A DNA stretch of 64,000 nucleotides, from positions 32,358-96,357 of the forward strand of contig KB310511.1 of the NCBI GenBank assembly GCA_000328365.1, written 5' to 3'. The first letter of the stretch is position 1. Every line of letters starts with the position of its first letter. The notes below the pieces were generated by a model. That model was not told the origin of the DNA, ran no database searches, and saw only the letters and a list, made by a program, of their open reading frames with translations. Positions 24,746-36,779 of this stretch are shown here, piece by piece. The DNA is from Capitella teleta. Taxonomy: Eukaryota; Annelida; Polychaeta; Capitellidae. A program made the position numbers and the translations under genes.

Positions 24746-24889
24746 ACACATATCCTGAGCGATTATTTTCGGGTCTCTTCTCAATGTCCGATAAATGCTA
24801 TATTATCGCACATTTGCCTATAAAACATGAATTTGATTTCTGCTGCTTTTTATCTGAAATATGAAATAATATTTAGGGAATACTGCTGT

Positions 24890-25170
24890 CTGATATGTAT
24901 AGTGCACTAAACATTTCCACGGTTGTACCATCAGCTCCAGTTGCCTTTCCGGTCTTCATCTTCTTCAAAGCGTTTCTCACCTTCTCTGCCAAGATAGCTA
25001 CCCCTTCTTCATTATACTCCACAGTGAAATTGTCATCTCTCTCGCTGTTGTACAGTTCTTGTATGTTCTCTCTTTGATCTCTTCATCTAACTCAGCATAT
25101 CTTGTCATTTTCTCGCTCTTAATCTTTTTTTCGTTCTACAAGGCTCTCTATATTCAATCTGGAGGCTAAC
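24890..25170 (-). mobile_element. LINE reverse transcriptase N-terminal fragment
   Basis: The minus strand encodes FTVEYNEEGVAILAEKVRKA then LKKMKTGKATGADGTTVEMF, the fingers-region block (K..K..G.DG) of LINE reverse transcriptases. Only this piece is present. Confidence 0.75.
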
Positions 25171-25179
25171 TGAAGTGCG

Positions 25180-28100
25180 CCATGATTGCTTGCGATAATC
25201 GCGAATTAAAAGGTTTCGATGTTTTTATGGAAATATTAATTAATGGTGTGATTTTCTGTGCCTCAGAAATACCTGAAAAGGTACAGAGATTCAAGTATTG
25301 AATTCTTCACGTATTTGTTTTATTCTCAAATTGCCTATTTTTTTTTTTTATTGTTTATTGTTGAACTGTGCCGATTGTTGCTCGCCGAGCAGTTGAACCC
25401 GTGTCATTGGAAAAGTTAATCCCGAGGTACTTAAGCCCTTGTTCATGAATCACTTAAGCTAATCTTTAATTGTATAATGACCAGCTACACCTTGTTAATC
25501 TGAGCTAAACTACGTTCATTAAATCGGGCACTGGCTTTGTTGGAGCTCAACATGTTCTTCCAACTGTTTCATTTCTACGCCTCAAAATGTTCTAATTTTC
25601 TTTTTAAGAGGTGGTTTTCATATCCGAATTCATCAAATTGAGTTTGTGTTGTTTTCAATTCATCTGCTGATCGAGTTTATTTATTGAGAAATGGAGGAGC
25701 TGATGACACGGGAACTGTGACTTCCTCAGAAAAAAGAAGGTTCGACAGGGAGGGGCGCTGGGTTATTGACCTCCAGCGGTACATGAGACACTTCCGGGGA
25801 ATCATTAAATATTTATTGTACTACTCAGTGAGTCTGCCAGCCAATCAGCCTTGTGTATTTGAGTGATTAATCCGTGCATAGATAACGCGTATAAATAAAC
25901 TAATAGAATAGATCACTCTCGCCATTCACCTAATGTTAAAGTCTCAAGATGCAATTTCATAACCCCTCCGCTCATTGGACGTTATGATCACATATTACGT
26001 TAAAATAAGCCACGCGGAAGAATAATGAGAAGATCGTCTGCACAATGGCGTCGCCTCATTTTCAGACGGCAATTATGCTAACAAACACCAGAATTTGGTG
26101 TTAAATCAAATGTCAGAGAAACTTTCGGCTTTAATTTATATATTGTGAAAATATGCAATAAATGTACGAAGTGGGGGATGACCATCGTGATCAGTAAACT
26201 CTTGTCATGTCTGCTTGACTCAAAAGGTCAAAGGTCATCATGTCGAGGGTCTGACAAGTGCCGTATATTTTTCGACTTTAAAGGATTAACAGAGATTAGA
26301 AACCAAATATTACCGTGTATAAGGATTTATCCAAAATTGTCAGATGTCATGTGTTGCATGACATCTGTCAAATTTCGTATTGTATCACGAAATCTAGCAC
26401 AGATAAATTTGGTGAGATCTGCGAACCTAGCTCGCTCGACGGTAAACGCATACTCAGAATACTGACTGCGAGGCTCTACACTCACCCGATCGCATGTTAA
26501 ATATAGACACATTATCCGACAAATCCTTGTGTTAAAGCCCTCCATGCAGACGTTAGATGGTATATTTATGCTCCAAGAAAAAACAATATGAGCCTGTGCC
26601 ATCATGTCGAACTTACTTACATTAAGCAAAACCCGCAAAAAAAAAAAAAAAAAAAATTAATAATAATAATACATACAAAAAAATCACTTCGCGAAGAAAT
26701 AAACAAACGCCTTTTTGCGAGTGACGTCACTCAGCGCTTAATTGCGCACTGCGCTGTTATGTAAACAAGCGCATGCATGCTTCTCAAACTTTCCTGCTTT
26801 CCATCGAAAAGCGGGGAGAAACCTGTAATGTCACTTTTTTCGGTGCGGATTTATTTTAAATATGTTTATGGTACTGGTTTTGGACGCAATTTGGTACCGG
26901 GTTCTACCTTACATGACTCTGCAGTGCCTGGTATCTTCATAAATCTCATTACAAGCGTAGAACTATAGAAATCATGATTCACAAATTGGGCTTGAATGCG
27001 TTTACCGTACAGCGGGACCTCTTTGATTTTTTTTTTGGTTGGTGTCTGCGGGCGCCAACCTATGATATCACTTCGGACACACTTCTTCGACTCGTGATTG
27101 GACAGACTAACTTCCTTGAAGTTTCTTCCAATCAGAATCGTCAAATTCATATCAATACGTCTGCGTACTGTGACACCACAGTGCGTCCGACGAAACATCG
27201 AAATAGAGCAAATAGTGCGAAAAAGAGCTCCCTATTATCGTCCATTACATGGTGCGATCATGTATATCTGTAGAGAAGTTTTTAGTACTTCAAACGCATC
27301 AAACTGATAATCTGAGTTGTTGAATGCATCATTTTATACCACAAATTGATTAATCAAGTAATTTTCAAAAGCAAATGTACTTTTTTACTAGATTTTTTTG
27401 GTCAGCCATTATGGTATACCAAACGCGGATCTGCAAATCATTTCATCACACGTTATGACTATTAGCATCAGAAATGAGGATATATTTACCCAGATAGCCT
27501 TCAGGTGTCGGTTATATGCCATTTACCCATCATTATTGCCACAGAAGTATCGCTTCTTGCCACTGTCGTTCTTCTGCCACTTTTGTGGCGAGAATTATAC
27601 ACATAAGAAAATGTCTGTGCCACGAAGGTGAAACTTCTCTGACAAGAAAGGAATTAAAATTATCAGGTGCCACAATCATGCACTTTTTATTCACATATCT
27701 GGCGACTTATCTGAAAGCATTCAACCAATTAAGCCACTGAGCAAATGCAAATAGTGTGTGTTTGTTCCAGTCCAGCTACATGGGCACTGGCAATTAAAGG
27801 CCAAGCGTTATAATGTATGCATGAAGCCTGAATATTCATGATTACTTATTTGAATGTTACATCATTCTGTTCTTAGCGTCCGTTGGGAGCAGACATGCAA
27901 AATTATATCCACGCATTTCAAGTTTCAACTACATGCATCTTCAACGATTCTTCAGCTGCCTTCATCACTTTCTACCAGTGAGCTATTCTTTATACGATTG
28001 CATCGTTCATCACATGCATATCACATACATACATCACATGCATATCACATACATGTGGTGTTGTACTCTTTAATTGCTAACACAAGTGGCATCATTTGTA

Positions 28101-28425
28101 AAATACGATTGATACGCTCCACACATTCGTAACAATTGATTGAATTATACTTTGTTCGCAGTTTCACGGTTGAAATTTAAATTTTCCTTGTGTTCGAATT
28201 TCATCATCGATATGCATCCATTTTTCTTGATTATTTTAATTGTATATAACTATTAGGTACTTGTAATTGATTACCCAGTTGTCATGTAAGAAGATCGGTA
28301 ATCATCGGAAGATAACTAGCTCTGTTACTTACTACTCTGATCCTGGATCCGGAATAATCTCAATCAATTGTCAACTAATATAGTCAAATTTAATGTTTCC
28401 TTAATTTAAATAGGCCCAGTGGGAA
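25180..28425. other. gene-poor stretch
   Basis: No gene is supportable. Contents are an A-run at 26637-26657, a perfect 11-bp stem hairpin at 26341-26367, and a short relative of the CCCAGATAGC family at about 27487-27730. Confidence 0.45.
27487..27730. mobile_element. short relative of the CCCAGATAGC-end family
   Basis: It begins CCCAGATAGCCTTCAGGTGT, one end of that family, followed by several GCCAC-containing blocks and AAAATGTCTGTGCCAC. The interior differs from the longer copies, so it is a diverged subfamily or a partial copy. Confidence 0.4.
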
Positions 28426-28426
28426 G

Positions 28427-29128
28427 TTAAAGGGATGGGGAACTGAATTTTAAGTGATGTTCTATTGACTAATAGCACCAATTGATAGCATTCCGTGCCA
28501 AAAACACCATGCCTGGATGCAAGCTTAAGGAAATAATGCATTCCTAATATCGGGGTTAGCATTGGGCCTATGGGAGAATGGCTTCCATTACGAAGTATAG
28601 GAGGCAAACGTCAGCTGAGGGCTTGCCGTGATTGGTCCCGTTCCCCTCGTGAAGCTATCAATTTAAGCCGATCAGAGCAGATCATCTTTGCCATAAAAGG
28701 ACATTTTTGTTGTTTACGAAACGAAAGCGCATGTGTGGTGCACTCTGGCTGACCTTTTTACTGTTTCAGGATGAGAAACATGGTAGGTGTCCTAGAAAAT
28801 CGCTTGTTAAAATAAGAAAAATATTTTTTTTTTTTTTTTTTTTTGCGCCTGACTGGTGGCAAAATGATTATTCTATCTATTTTCGAAAAGAAAAGAAAAA
28901 AAATATCCAGGGGTTTAATCACATGACACGCTGAGATGACGAGGCCCATTGTAAAAGATGGGGAACTCGGTGTTTCATCACAGCTCCTGACGTCACGCCT
29001 AATTAGCAATATATCTCCCGCGAAATCGTTAGGGATGATATTCCTTGTGTGGGCCAGGCATAGGAATCATTTTTGGTGCATCAAATAACGACTCAAAGTC
29101 CATTTTAACCAGTTCTCCCTCCCCTTAA
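28427..29128 (+). mobile_element. TTAA-flanked non-autonomous DNA transposon, complete copy
   Basis: The element is about 694 bp and is bounded by TTAA at 28427-28430 and 29125-29128. Ends are inverted and imperfect: AGGGATGGGGAACTG on the left and the complement of AGGGGAGGGAGAACTGG on the right. TTAA duplication occurs in piggyBac and Kolobok elements; 5'-AGG ends favour Kolobok. No transposase frame is present. Other copies are at 44698-45400 (inverted), about 55440-55890 (one end missing) and 59722-62592 (split by an insertion). Confidence 0.8.
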
Positions 29129-29129
29129 G

Positions 29130-31190
29130 TGATTATACACCTGACCACACGACGGCTACATATGCACCGGCTACTAAAATACAGATGAAAGATCCTGCAA
29201 ACATGAGCAGATTTTCTGAGATTTTTCTTCAATCATGCTTCTGGTTTCACCTGAGAAAATGACGAACATCTCATAAGCCGCTTAATTGAGCAGCGAGCCA
29301 CATGAGTGTCCGTTTGCGTGCTGCAGCGAGTGTCTCATCCAACACTGAACATAAAGCACAATAAAAGTCTAACAGAGGGAACACAAAAGGATGTTCTTCC
29401 AAGAATTGATTATTTCCATCTTTCGGGTTATTCACTGTTGTTTTTATGGGGCAAAGACTGGAGCATCGAATGTATCCGTTGCTTATGAGTAAAAACTCTC
29501 GCTCCTCATGGCTCATTATGACTTCGGGTTTTATGAAACGGAAGGAAACGCGTCGAAGGAGAGAAGTGAAACCATTGTCGACACGTGTATGTGGTAACGT
29601 AATTCCTGCGGCAAAGACCATGATGTGGCTCGTTCGCCGACAATCAAAGGTTACGCATATTTTTTATTAAAATGTATGGGGAGTAAAATAATGTAGGAAT
29701 GTAATGTAATGATAAGATGATTTCATATTTAGGACTGTGCGTGTTGGGGAATTTTATTTAAATAAATCAGGAGCCAAAATACTTTAAACGAAAGTGGTAA
29801 TAGCATACTTTTGCTATGCAGAGAGGGAAACGCAAGACAAATGGACGAGTTTCGCACCAATGGCGACGGCTAAAAGGAACAACCATTAGTTCCTGTTCTA
29901 TGAAACCTTCACGCTCATAGTTTTGTATCTCCCGAAAAACCATCATGAAATTATTCATAAGGTGCATTATGTCTACGGATTCACCATGAGGCTAGCAAGT
30001 TGTCGGTGTTATGTCTTTGTTAATACGGCAATCAATGCGGCAATCAGTCTCATTCAATCCCTCAAAGTCCATACAAAATCTCACGTATTCTTGCGTGGTT
30101 ACGTTCTAGCCAATGCTTATGAGATATTATTATACGTTTGCTCAAGTTTTTTTTCTTTTTTTTTTCTTCTTTTTTTTAAAGTCAATTTTAATTCAATTTC
30201 AAGTGCATTTTGGCTATGCTAAATTTTGGAGTGTTTGCCTTGTGAAAACCCATGTCTCAATCAACGGAATTGAATATTCAATTTCCATTCATTTTTTGAC
30301 ATTCTGGCTATTGGACTTTTACGTGTATTATTCTTTGTCAAATTGTATATAATTAAGGTTTTGACTACAAGTTATCAACCACACATAATTATATAGTCCT
30401 GCATGTACATATATTGTATGAATTAATCAGCAGAAGAGTATAAGCAAACATTCCAGTGAGTACATATATAGTGAGTACACGTAGTGAGTCTGTTAAAATA
30501 ATAATATTATCAAGAATTGAAACCCAAACTCCTGCACACCAGAGGTAATGTTGATTTTCCTCCGTTACTTGATCGATATAACCAGAGTGTGCAAGGTGAG
30601 CTAATTAACAATATTAAGCTCCGTGTTTAATGACCGAGCAAGATAGCCCGTGGGATATAGCTTTGGTTTAAAGTATATAGCTAAGTCAGATAATCTCCAA
30701 TCGCAGTTTAGTTTTTCCACTATGCGTGCGCTAGCTATTCCAGGCACATGGAGATTATATCTCCTGTATCAATTAGCCAAACGATAAAGCGACGTATTTG
30801 TTAGGTGGAATATTACTTTTGCTTCCTCTCAGAACTGATGCAACTTATGCAAGGTGCATCGATCTGGGTAGCAGTTGTATCTCAGCCTCTGCGATCGCCC
30901 GTCAGCCAAACGAAGGACTGCCATAACCACATGCTGTCAACATTGAAGGCCACAGTGTGCCTAGCCCTTCTGAATCACGTGCAAGTAAATACAAAGACGC
31001 GTTCGAGTTTTCAGTGGGATTCCAAAAGAGGGCCTTTCGTATTGAAGCAAGCTGCCGAGAACTTGGCTCTGTTTTCTCACCAAACAAGACTTAGTATGAT
31101 GATTTGGATCCATCATCGAAGTGATCATTTTTGGTCTGACATGGGATATTACATGCAAGCACAGATAACATTCGCCAGTCTTCGTTCAGA
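29130..31190. other. region upstream of the aquaporin gene
   Basis: No gene is supportable. A 116-codon minus-strand frame at 29271-29621 and a plus-strand frame at 30805-31203 have no recognisable domain. The promoter of the aquaporin should lie at the right edge; I see no clear TATA box. Confidence 0.4.
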
Positions 31191-34100
31191 ATGGGCTCTG
31201 TGAAAGAATACTTGCAGTGTGCAGTCGCAGAGGCCAAGACACTCGCATTCTGGAGAGATGCCCTCTCCGAGTTTGTGGCTACTTTCATGTTGATGTCAGT
31301 GCAGTCTGCTCTGCCGCTGACGTGGAGTGTGAGCATGAGCAGCAGCATCGTTCAGGTTGGACTCGGAGTGGGCTTCATCGTGGCCACCATGGCGTGGGCG
31401 TTGGGGGACTTTGGGGGCGGACACATGAACCCTGCTGTCAGCCTCAGCATGGCGCTCTCCTTCGATATTTCCTTTCTGAGAGGTGAGAAACACTTCTATT
31501 GATCGCCTTTTTTATGCATAGATCAATTTTTAAAACTCAGTTGTGATCCGTTTGAATAGTTTCTTAGATTAGGGCTTGGAATTGAATGGGCTGCTTGCGG
31601 GTCTGTGGTTTCTGCCTCAAGGGGTGGCTATACGAGTATGTCATGTCGCCTCTAGAGATTGATGATCAAAAGAAACTCGTGAAGTAGGTGCAAGGTACAT
31701 ATTGACGTGTCGATAGGTTATACGGCCATTAGGTCCACCCACTATACCGTCAAGCAGCACCCCACAATTTTAAAGAAAATTTGTATTACCAATAATTATA
31801 TTTACGAAAGCTATTTACTTTTCTTATGCTTTGTTTTTAATATGCGGAGACAAACATCAGCGGTACAATCACAACAGTTGTTCGTTTCTTTCCTGATATT
31901 ATCTCATGAAGAAAAGTATATCGGATGCAAGACGATTTGTATGCATGCAGTTTATTAAGCCTGTCCATGGCCGGGCCCTGTTTAATTGCTACCCGAAGTA
32001 TTGCCAAATATTGAATGCACTGTTTTGGTTGAGATCAATCGGCATGTCAATGCCCTCATGATCGGCACATGTGCGTCGAACCAACCGAACCGAACGAACT
32101 ACGTTACATATCTTATCCCATTAGTCGGGAAAGCGCAGTGCCTTTGAAATGCGGGGGCGATGGAGTCGGTTGATATATATACTGCTTTTGTTATACGTGT
32201 GTGTAGTCGTATATTATGTATAATGACAACTTATTGTAATTACCGGCATCTTGCGTTCCACTGATAACAGCGACTGGGAGAATATTTGTCGTAGGTTACA
32301 CGATAACACTACGGATTGGCGCACTAACATTCGGTTTAACTGTGAACCACTGACATTTTCCGCTGCACTCAGACGTTTGGCTTAGAGTTGAATGCAGTCG
32401 AATCGCACGGTTGCCGACTGCACTGTCAGTGATGTGTTTTTAGTCTCTCATCGGTGAATATTGTCAATTACATAAATATATGGGAATTTGTTTTCGTATC
32501 TCATATTATATTATGAGAGTAGCCCAAAGCAAAAAGAAAGAACATAATTATGTGATTAAGTTCAAACTTAAATTAAATTACTCATATTGACTTGTACCTG
32601 TTCTTCCGACAGCACTGTATGCGCCAGTCGCAGTGCTCACCGAAAAAGTGAATTTCGGTCAGACACATAGAACTACTTGGATAACATGAGGAATGAAGCA
32701 TGAGGCATGGTGATGTTTAGCAGCTCCACAAAATCGGGCCCCAGAATAGAAGCCCGGGACCGGGGATTCCTCCTCCTCTTATCGATGAATCGCAAGGGTT
32801 CTTTATCCTGGATATCATCATAGACATTTGCGCACAGCACATAAAAATATAAAAGAATAGATCAGATAAAATTATACATAAAAATTGTGAATTAAAACGT
32901 TCCCCACGTTAGAGCGCCAAGATAAATTCAAATTGAGGATTGCAAGCACTGGCCAGACGGCCCAACACGCCAAAAGGGAAACCTGAATTAAAAGCGTGCC
33001 ACCATTTTCGCGTCAATCATAACGCCAAAGATTATCACGTGATTTGTGGGGTCAAGTGATGAGTCGCGAAATTCGAGCACATAATCGACCAAAAGTAATC
33101 ATTGTCGTCGGATTTCGATGTAATAAGTAAATGTCTGGAACAATGAGGAAATTTGGCTTCTGGAAGTTTATTACTAGTATGTCAGTTGTCATTTCAAAGA
33201 CGATATTGGATAATCAATGCGGAGACTGAGACAGTAGATAGTATCGATGCTGGTCTGTTTATCTGGTCGGGAATTATATTAGAATAACTATATTATGCAA
33301 ATAACCTCAAGTGGGGGGACTAGAACTCAACAGCCCTATTCCAGAATGATTAGGGTATATTGTAGCGTTGAATGTAATCAAATTTCAAAGCATTGTGCAT
33401 CACAGTTCAAAGCATTTTTCAAATTGTCACAAACAATATAAAGTATATAATAGTGTCAGATATTATTTGATTTCATATTTAACGTAGACAGTGAGCAACT
33501 GGTATAATGACATGCATATCCGCACTTGAAAAAAAAAGAGAGAAAAAAAAAAGAAAAAAAAAAAAAGAATCCGTGCTAGTACTGATGCCATGGTATTCAT
33601 TTTCAGCTGGAGTATACATTGCTGTGCAAACCATCGGCGCCATTGCAGGAGCAGGCTTCATCTACGCGTGAGTATTAGGCAATACCTCCGGTTCAATCAT
33701 CTGTGGTGCTGGGTATCTAGGGTGACTCCACCAAGCAAGAGGGGCAATTTAGCTGCCACTGAGCTCGGTGAGGGTGTTGATGGCTGGCAGGGCATGTTGG
33801 TTGAACTTTGGATAACCTGCATCTTGGTCTTGACCATCAGAGGAAGCACGAACAAGCAACGAAAGGGGAACATTCTGATGCATACCCTCCCCATTGGTCT
33901 GGCTGTTGCGCTGGGAATCATGTCTGGAGTAGGTTTTCAAATCAATGGATATTCATTCAATGACAACAATTGCATTTTTTTATAGTTTGGACACACCGGA
34001 GGAAGCATGAACCCTGCGCGGTCAATCGGACCTGCGGTGGTCATGGGAATCTGGGGTGACCACTGGGTAAATTACTATTGCATTGAAAACAATTCTGATA

Positions 34101-34335
34101 TTCACACCATCTAAACAGGTCTACTGGGTTGGGCCGTTTCTGGGCGGCACTCTGGCGACTCTCATCTATGTTCTTCTGTTAGATAAAGTAGATAAAGGTG
34201 ACTTCAGCTCATTGTAATATTATTTGGTTACTCAGGCCGATTTTCTGCTCTCTTTCGGGTACAGATTCAACAAAATCTTCAGCAGCTCTGGCTCACAAAT
34301 CAAGGTCAAGAGTTGGTGTGGAAGAAAGTGCTTAA
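31191..34335 (+). CDS. aquaporin (six coding exons, 263 residues)
   Basis: This is a membrane channel of the MIP family: six membrane segments and two half-helices tipped by NPA. Exons are 31191-31482, 33607-33667, 33721-33928, 33986-34066, 34119-34197 and 34265-34335, all with GT-AG ends and matching phases; the last four introns are 52-67 bp. NPA boxes are at 80-82 (GGHMNPAVS) and 196-198 (GGSMNPARS). EF.AT..L near the N-terminus and YWVGP before the last segment are family signatures, and the sequence is closest to the classical AQP1/AQP4 type by eye. The length is usual. The filter positions read Val60, Ile184, Gly193, Arg199, where AQP1/AQP4 have Phe, His, Cys/Ala, Arg, so substrate range may differ from water only. 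The C-terminal tail is short and Ser/Lys-rich. Confidence 0.93.
32697..32848 (-). repeat. degraded SINE family 1 copy in aquaporin intron 1
   Basis: AAGCCCGGGACCGGGGATTC, then TCTTATCGATGAATCGCAAG and GGGTTCTTTATCCTG, match the SINE copies at 39114 and 59137 with substitutions and gaps. The tRNA-like head is missing. Confidence 0.6.
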
Positions 34336-34567
34336 TTCAAGGTTTTGTTTTTGTTTTTTGTTTTTGTTTTTGTTCTGTTTGTTTGTTTTTTTTTTAATTT
34401 TTTTAATTTTTTTTAATTTTTTTAATTTTTTTTTTTGCATTCGCTCAGCTAAAAGTGAATCAGTGACGTGGGCCACAATTGCAGACACAAACTAATAAAT
34501 GTAGTTGATTTACAATTAATTTGCAATTGAAAAAAATTGTAATGAATCAAGTGTTTTAACAATTGAC

Positions 34568-34573
34568 AATAAA
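34568..34573 (+). promoter_or_regulatory. aquaporin polyadenylation signal
   Basis: AATAAA lies about 230 nt past the stop codon. Another AATAAA is near 34494. Either would give a short 3'UTR that contains a TTTTTG/TTTAA-rich tract at 34342-34436. Confidence 0.45.
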
Positions 34574-34579
34574 AGTTTA

Positions 34580-36120
34580 AACGATTGGCAATAATACTTG
34601 ATTATTATTATGATCTATATTGTAACAGCATGCTGTATTTTGACAGAAATATGATTTACCTTTTCATTACTTTACTATCTCTGTTATTGTATCTAAATTG
34701 ATTATAACGATATCAATGTTCAATATTTACGATATTCGTACAAATTATTTACATTGATTTGAGGACAGACCAATTAGCTTTTCTAGCTAAGGGGACCAAT
34801 TTCAAAATGCCAAACTTTCATGTTTTTGGTTTGTGTGAAACAAAATTTCACGAATAAAATGATGATTCAAGAAAATACCGTTCTCCGCTCCAAACCCAAC
34901 TCGAAATCGAGTTTTGAACACCAGTGTTCCAGGATTAGGCGTGATGTTTCCCAAGGATACGGATCATTAAATTATGTTGCTCCTGCGACGCTTGTTTATA
35001 TGGGTGATCGTAATTGCAATCTCATAAAATTGCGACTGAGGACATATAAACTAATAAATCAATGTCTGTGATGACTTTGTTATTAAAAAGCGTCTTAAAT
35101 GGATCGGCATAAACTCTGAGCAACTGAATGTAAATGAATACGAATAGGCCTACAATTTTATGCACCTATGACAGTTTATGATTATATTATATGTACACAA
35201 ACGACTTATAATTATTCCGTGAAACTGGAAGGTCAAAGACCAATGTAAATCTGAAAGCAGACACTTGTACTCAATATAGTTGTAGATTCGACGTTAGGCA
35301 AATACATGTAGGTGTGACGGAATGCGAAGAAAACCGGTCGGTTGGTGAGTATTATAATTATTTTAAACGAAGAAAATTCTTCAAAACCAATGCCCCTGTT
35401 CGAGCATTTCTGAAGCAATAAAGGAAAAAAGTTATATTCTTATAGGCTTATTGAGATTCTCGATCAAACATCTCAACATCCACCACAATTTTCGATTTGC
35501 GCCCAATGTTTATGTTATTTTTGTATCAATCACTGTGCAACGGAAGATCACAATGGTTCTTGCTTTGAGGGGCTGGAATTAGCAGTTAGGCGAACGAGCT
35601 ACATGCATACATAGATATGGAGATTTGGTTGTACTATAAACAAGATGGGACATCGCCCTATATATCTCTATTGTGAAAAAAATAGTCATAACAATCAAGT
35701 CGCCTAAGTGAGCGACTCGATGTTCCGCACGAATTATAGAACACACGTCCACACGACATACATTTCATACTATAATGTGAGCAAAACACAGAAAATATAA
35801 AACCAAGCCCAAATCGGCTATAAAAATAATAATTTGTGCAAAATGTGAGCGTTTTGCGTCCGCCGAAACCGGAATCTGCGATAATCGAGTGAGCGGATGG
35901 CAGTGTTGCCATAGCAACTGGCAACACGTAAGGGCCGCTTTTCACGAGCGATGTCGAGTCTGTCTGTATATGCAAGCTAATTTCCATATCTATGCATGTA
36001 TAGTTACTAATTGGCTAATGTTTGTTGCATTATGCTGATCATGACATCATTGTCGTACAATTTACACTTGATTCAAAAAGTAAAAGAACAAATTTTAGAT
36101 CACGTTGACTGTGTATATTG
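34580..36120. other. gene-poor stretch with an RFX-like motif
   Basis: No gene is supportable. GTTGCCATAGCAAC at 35905-35918 matches the X-box consensus bound by RFX factors and is followed by an inverted GGCAACAC. A 109-codon minus-strand frame starts nearby at 35987 but has no recognisable domain. Confidence 0.4.
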
Positions 36121-36134
36121 AATATAATTATGCA

Positions 36135-36651
36135 GCATATAATATACTATAATATACTATAATATACTATAATATAATATAATAAAATATACTATAATAT
36201 ACTATAATATAATATAATATAATATAATATAAAATATAATATAATATAATATAATATAATATAATATAATATAATATAATATAATATAATATAATATAAT
36301 ATAATATAATATAATATAATATAATATAATATAATATAATATAATATAATATAATATAATATAATATAATATAATATAATATAATATAATATAATATATA
36401 ATATAATATAATATAATATAATATAATATAATATAATATAATATAATATAATATAATATAATATAATATAATATAATATAATATAATATAATATAATATA
36501 ATATAATATAATATAATATAATATAATATAATATAATATAATATAATATAATATAATATAATATAATATAATATAATATAATATAATATAATATAATATA
36601 ATATAATATAATATAATATAATATAATATAATATAATATAATATAATAATA
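36135..36651. repeat. AATAT pentanucleotide satellite (~0.5 kb)
   Basis: About one hundred near-perfect tandem copies of the 5-mer, with a few phase slips near 36180, 36235 and 36395. The left edge contains ACTATAATAT variants. The long open frames across it are artefacts of the repeat. Confidence 0.97.
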
Positions 36652-36779
36652 AAGTTCCCGGAACCCTTCTCCCAGGAAAAAAAAAAAAATAAAACCAAAA
36701 AATTAGAAAAACCAAAAGGAAAAAACCCAAAAAAAACGGAGGTTTGGGGTTAGGAGAAAAAAAAAAAAGTCAAAGAAAC

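Noticed and set aside
29271-29621. 116-codon minus-strand frame
   Set aside because: No recognisable family, no splice or poly(A) context, and similar lengths occur by chance in this window.
30805-31203. 132-codon frame just upstream of the aquaporin
   Set aside because: No domain, ordinary base composition, and it overlaps the aquaporin start in another frame.
36167-36730. Two long minus-strand frames of repeated LYYII residues
   Set aside because: They are translations of the AATAT satellite; a 5-bp repeat without stops is open by construction.
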